Shown here piece by piece: positions 16,390 to 19,374 of a stretch of DNA of 19,374 nt (position 1 is its first letter; every line of letters starts with the position of its first letter). The notes beneath the pieces were generated by a model that searched no databases, was not told where the DNA came from, and saw nothing but the letters and a program-made list of their open reading frames with translations. Source of the DNA: Chloromonas sp. AAM2. Taxonomy: Eukaryota; Chlorophyta; Chlorophyceae; Chlamydomonadales; Chlamydomonadaceae. The DNA lies in NCBI GenBank assembly GCA_004335635.1, contig QAXH01005111.1, positions 1 to 19,374 on the forward strand, written 5' to 3'. Made by a program: the position numbers and the translations under genes.

Positions 16390-18541
16390 TTATCCACCGG
16401 AAGTGCTCGTGTTCTGCGCTGAAGCAGCCTGCACCAGCATGGTGGTTTCTGGGTGCGTCCCTCCACAGTCGTAGTACCCTGCGCCTAGGCACCGGTCCGC
16501 TAGGGCGGTGGTGTAACGAGCTATGTTTGGCTGCGTACACAGCAGCGTGCGGAACTCGCTGTGACAGTTGTCAGGCACCTGCAAATGGCAAACTGAACTC
16601 GCTGGAGAACAGAGAATGAATTAACAGCAGGCATGCACATGCTCCTGGACATTGGCGTCATGGCCTGTCTGACGTTAGGTGTAGTGCTGTGGCCAGACAA
16701 ACAATAGCTTCATGTGCGGGCCCCTGCAACACAAGTTATGTTTGAGGGGTCGCGCTGATGGTGGTTGTGCTGCTCAGCCTTCCTTAAGCAGGCCAATCAG
16801 CGTCCACTTTCTCTCTTCCTCTCTCTCCCTCTCTCTCTTGATGTCCTGGAAATGCAGAGCTCGTCATGCTATACTGAGTTCTCCCTGTTGGTGTTGGGCA
16901 AAGCATGCCCTGGCTGACCTTGCTTCTACAAGCATTGCGTGTTGACACTCACCGACCGCATGGCCAAAGCACATTCATACGAGCAACAGCCCATCTGCAC
17001 CGCCATCTCCGGCTGGCACGACGAGCTGGTCTTGGCTATCTGCTGGCGGCACTGAGGCGAGGCCTCTGCCAGGAGCTTGAGCGTCTGGGTGGTGACGGTC
17101 ACTGCGTTGTAGCCATCCCAGGGCTGCTCAGTTAAGGGACACTGGCCTGGTCAGCAACAAGCAACGCTCACACGTGATTGGCATTGAGGACCTGACAAGC
17201 AACAGGAGGACTTTCATCACCATCACAAATGTAGTATGACTGCAGCTCAACCCTGATTTTGTTTTGATTCATGTCTTTCTTTGGCTTGTCGTGCCTGCTT
17301 TGTCCGCCTCGCTACTTTTTCTAGCTCCAGATAATCCAGGCCGGGCCTTAAAAAGGCCCATGTAAAACAAATCACAAGCACTCACGTGCCCTGCTTTAGC
17401 ACGAACGCCTGTCAGTACTATACCGAAATGAATGCCCATGCCTGGGCTTGCATGCCTCCCTCACCCTGGAAGACAGCGCCAGGTCTGCGTTTTAATCATT
17501 CCCAAACGCACCTGAGCTTGTTGCCACCAGTGGCAGGCTGCGTGCGCTGGGGCCCCCTCTGTCGAACGTCGTCATCCCGCCATCAAATCCCTGTGGCATT
17601 CCACACAATGCTTGAACACTTTGTGGTCATTCACCAACACGGACGCCTCAGCGCTCAAAGCAGCAGAGTTCTTGTTGACGGCCAGGTGAGGAAGTCCTGT
17701 TTTCCTGTTTCAGTCTATGGACTGATTGCCAGATGTAACGGCCCTGCAGATGTAACGGTGTAAGAAAAAGAAAGAAAAGAAAAGAGAAAAAGAAAAAGAA
17801 AAAGAGACGGTAGGCATGGTGAAGGAGGCCGGGCATCAATGCACAACCCCCATGTGTGCCTGTGGACAGGGCTCCATACCTGATGTCCCACCACCCTGAG
17901 CTCTCTTTTCCTGCTACTCTCCTGGCAGGCTGGGGTTGGTTGTGCCGTGCATTTCTGGCGCCAGAGCCCTCTTTACTCAAGGCCCATTAGCACGGTCGCT
18001 GGTCGCGGCGGGACACACATACCTAAGTTTAAGGTTATTGTACGGAACTATTGCAGCAAAGCTACAATGCAGCAAACCTAGCACATGAGGTGATGCTCAT
18101 TGAAGCTCAGGATTCAATGGGCCTGGCTGACTGAGACGAATGGGTGTATGGAACATCATCACTGCTTGCTGCACTTGTCTGGCCTGGTCACGCTTGTCCG
18201 CCCTGGTCACACTCAATTGCCCTGGTCCCACCCTCACGTGGCCTACCTGGCATGAGAGAGACAAGTTGGCGCACCGGATCCCAGCGTTGAAACTGCAGGT
18301 GTAGGGAAAGAGTCAAGCATGGAGTGGCAAGTTGCCAGCAGAAGACCCTGGACCATTCCTGTGCTGAGCGCTTTGCGGGCTGTTCACGCCTCCAGACTGC
18401 CTGGTCTGCCGCACCATCAGGTGAGAAGCAACAGTGAGCATAAAGCCGTGTTGCTAATGCAGCCACTCACAAGTATTTTGTCAGTGCAGGTATTCGGTTG
18501 CAGAGCGAGCGCTGGAAGGCAACAAAGCACGGGATAGGCAC
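16390..18541 (-). CDS. Gene D: third Cys-rich paralogue, exons 5-9 only
   Basis: Third copy of the A/B family. Exons, minus strand: 18541-18471, 18292-18247, 17590-17512, 17146-16953, 16578-16390 (TAA). Lengths 71, 46, 79, 194 and 189 nt equal those of A and/or B, and every phase and GT-AG border agrees. They encode 192 residues: VPIPCFVAFQRSLC and LTKYFFNAGIRCANLSLSCQ, then SLPLVATSSG, then QCPLTEQPWDGYNA and MGCCSYECALAMRS, then the terminal half-unit VPDNCHSEFRTLLC with an NTSTSGG tail. The first of these exons begins in phase 0, so a 5' part is required, but no exon 4 (SGCCSLRC type) is visible in the 833 bases to the window edge. The 5' half is therefore outside the window after a long intron, or lost. 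No stop or frameshift is seen. I infer the same secreted, disulfide-rich role as its neighbours. Confidence 0.8.
16807..16840. repeat. CT-rich tract in gene D intron 8
   Basis: A pyrimidine run of CTCT and CCTCT units lies between exons 8 and 9 of gene D. On the coding (minus) strand it is GA-rich. Simple repeat. Confidence 0.85.
17343..17359. repeat. 7-bp stem palindrome in gene D intron 7
   Basis: GGGCCTT-AAA-AAGGCCC is a perfect short inverted repeat in the intron between exons 7 and 8 of gene D. No function is implied. Confidence 0.8.
17763..17807. repeat. polypurine microsatellite in gene D intron 6
   Basis: A run of AAAAAG and AAAGAAAAG units forms an all-purine tract of about 45 bases between exons 6 and 7 of gene D. 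Minus-strand frames through it contain poly-Phe and are artefacts. Confidence 0.9.
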
Positions 18542-19374
18542 CTGCAAGCCAACACAGTTGTTGGCGACCGCATGCAGGGCCAGCTGAGCACGCAGATCAA
18601 TTGTCGATTTTTACAAGACAACTGGGCTAGACCATTGTGCATGGCATGCATTGCCATCATCATAATACTCCCAAGTAACCTGGACAGAGAATGCAGGCTG
18701 AGAATCCAAGCCGGGAGGAGGCAGGAAGAAGCACCACTGTCCTGTGATGACGGGCCCTAGTTCATGGGTGACATTGTTTTGTACAAACGACTGTACACAA
18801 CGAAGTTTTCAGCGGGATTCGTAACCCAATGGATTAAATTGAAGTTACGAATAGGTTTTTGGGTGTTGGAGCTGGTGTTGGAGCTTTTACAAACATCTTT
18901 GCAGCTGGAATGGCTTTTTGAAGTGTAAGGTTCACAACCAGTAGGTAGTGAACATGCACGTTTTGCTGGAGGGGCAAGAGCGGTACGGGGTAGACATACA
19001 CCCAATAATCTGCCCTGCCATTCTACGGCATCAATTAAACACTCCTATGTCACTGTGGAAATTTTGAATCAGGTGGCTGCCCATGGGCTCTGACCAGATT
19101 CTGGCCAAGTGGTACTCGCCGGTTTTCTGCCACATGGGCAGTGTGCTGTTTGGCGAGCAGCACACGGGATCTTTAGCTCCCTCTCGGACAGGAGGTCGAG
19201 CACTTCAAGAGCTGCACATTGCACAGACTCTTGAGAATTACCCACCACCATCCCCTGGCATCCTCCAGGTGCAGCTGGCAGGCTAATAGCACAGTGTTAC
19301 GTTGCAAGAAAGCCAGCCCTAGCACAGTCAACTACGCTGTGTGTTGTTTGGGCAGGCTGTCTTGCGGTGTCTCG
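18542..19374. other. no supported gene; expected intron 4 or flank of gene D
   Basis: I searched the minus strand for a GCC-type exon (exon 4 equivalent) and for the exon 3 block with W-P-D-F-N and found neither. A minus-strand frame at 19251-19069 and a plus-strand frame at 19083-19286 overlap each other, lack motifs and are not called. The CC pair in one minus-strand frame near 19155 has none of the flanking family residues. Confidence 0.4.

Noticed and set aside
19069..19251. Possible exon 3/4 of gene D at the window end
   Set aside because: An isolated CC pair and a TTWPES string occur, but in different frames and without the flanking family cysteines or splice borders.

Overview
The window looks like nuclear DNA of a eukaryote, most likely a green alga (moderate to low confidence). 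There are no bacterial-style operons. Coding sequence is cut into short exons with canonical GT-AG borders, typically preceded by (T)GCAG and followed by GTGAGT, GTAAGT or similar. Introns run from about 110 to 1640 bases and carry minisatellites, microsatellites and DNA-transposon relics. One predicted secreted protein has a Pro/Ser/Gln-rich stretch of the kind common in algal wall glycoproteins. No species can be named from the sequence alone.

The main content is a head-to-tail array of three paralogous minus-strand genes, none of which appears as one long ORF. I reconstructed them by aligning short exons with matching lengths and phases. They are called here gene A (6218 to 2722, nine exons), gene B (15310 to 8360, nine exons) and gene D (18541 to 16390, last five exons only). 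Exon lengths are nearly invariant between copies: 101/101, 152/152, 71/71/71, 46/46/46, 79/64/79 and 194/194/194 bases, with the same intron phases. Conceptual splicing keeps the frame open in A (about 492 aa) and B (about 457 aa). Each protein starts with a hydrophobic N-terminal segment. It continues with a partial unit 0, two complete units with ten cysteines each, and a terminal half-unit. Unit hallmarks are C-x4-[FW]-x3-C, a W-P-x-[FY]-N-like linker, and C-x9/10-C-x3-[EDQ]L-x3-GCC-x3-C. I do not recognise this as a named family; I infer a secreted or cell-surface, disulfide-rich repeat protein.

Layout: 1-160 has simple and GC-rich tandem repeats. 622-1191 has an unrelated plus-strand Cys-rich coding region with the GRGAGVPL...GxGPVCW motif and an Ala-rich hydrophobic tail. 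1797-2042 has three tandem hairpin-forming repeats. 2722-6218 is gene A. 6219-8359 is intergenic, with short tandem repeats, a 71-bp MITE-like element and a cluster of GTCAAATC motifs. 8360-15310 is gene B. Its introns hold a relic copy of a family exon, a 148-bp-period minisatellite, a frameshifted ORF relic, a 706-bp hAT-type element with perfect 8-bp target duplications, and a second MITE-like copy. 15311-16389 is intergenic. 16390-18541 is the 3' part of gene D. 18542-19374 has nothing recognisable.

The array, the internal repetition of the protein, the relic exon and a duplicated splice donor all suggest a locus that keeps evolving by unequal exchange at both gene and exon level.
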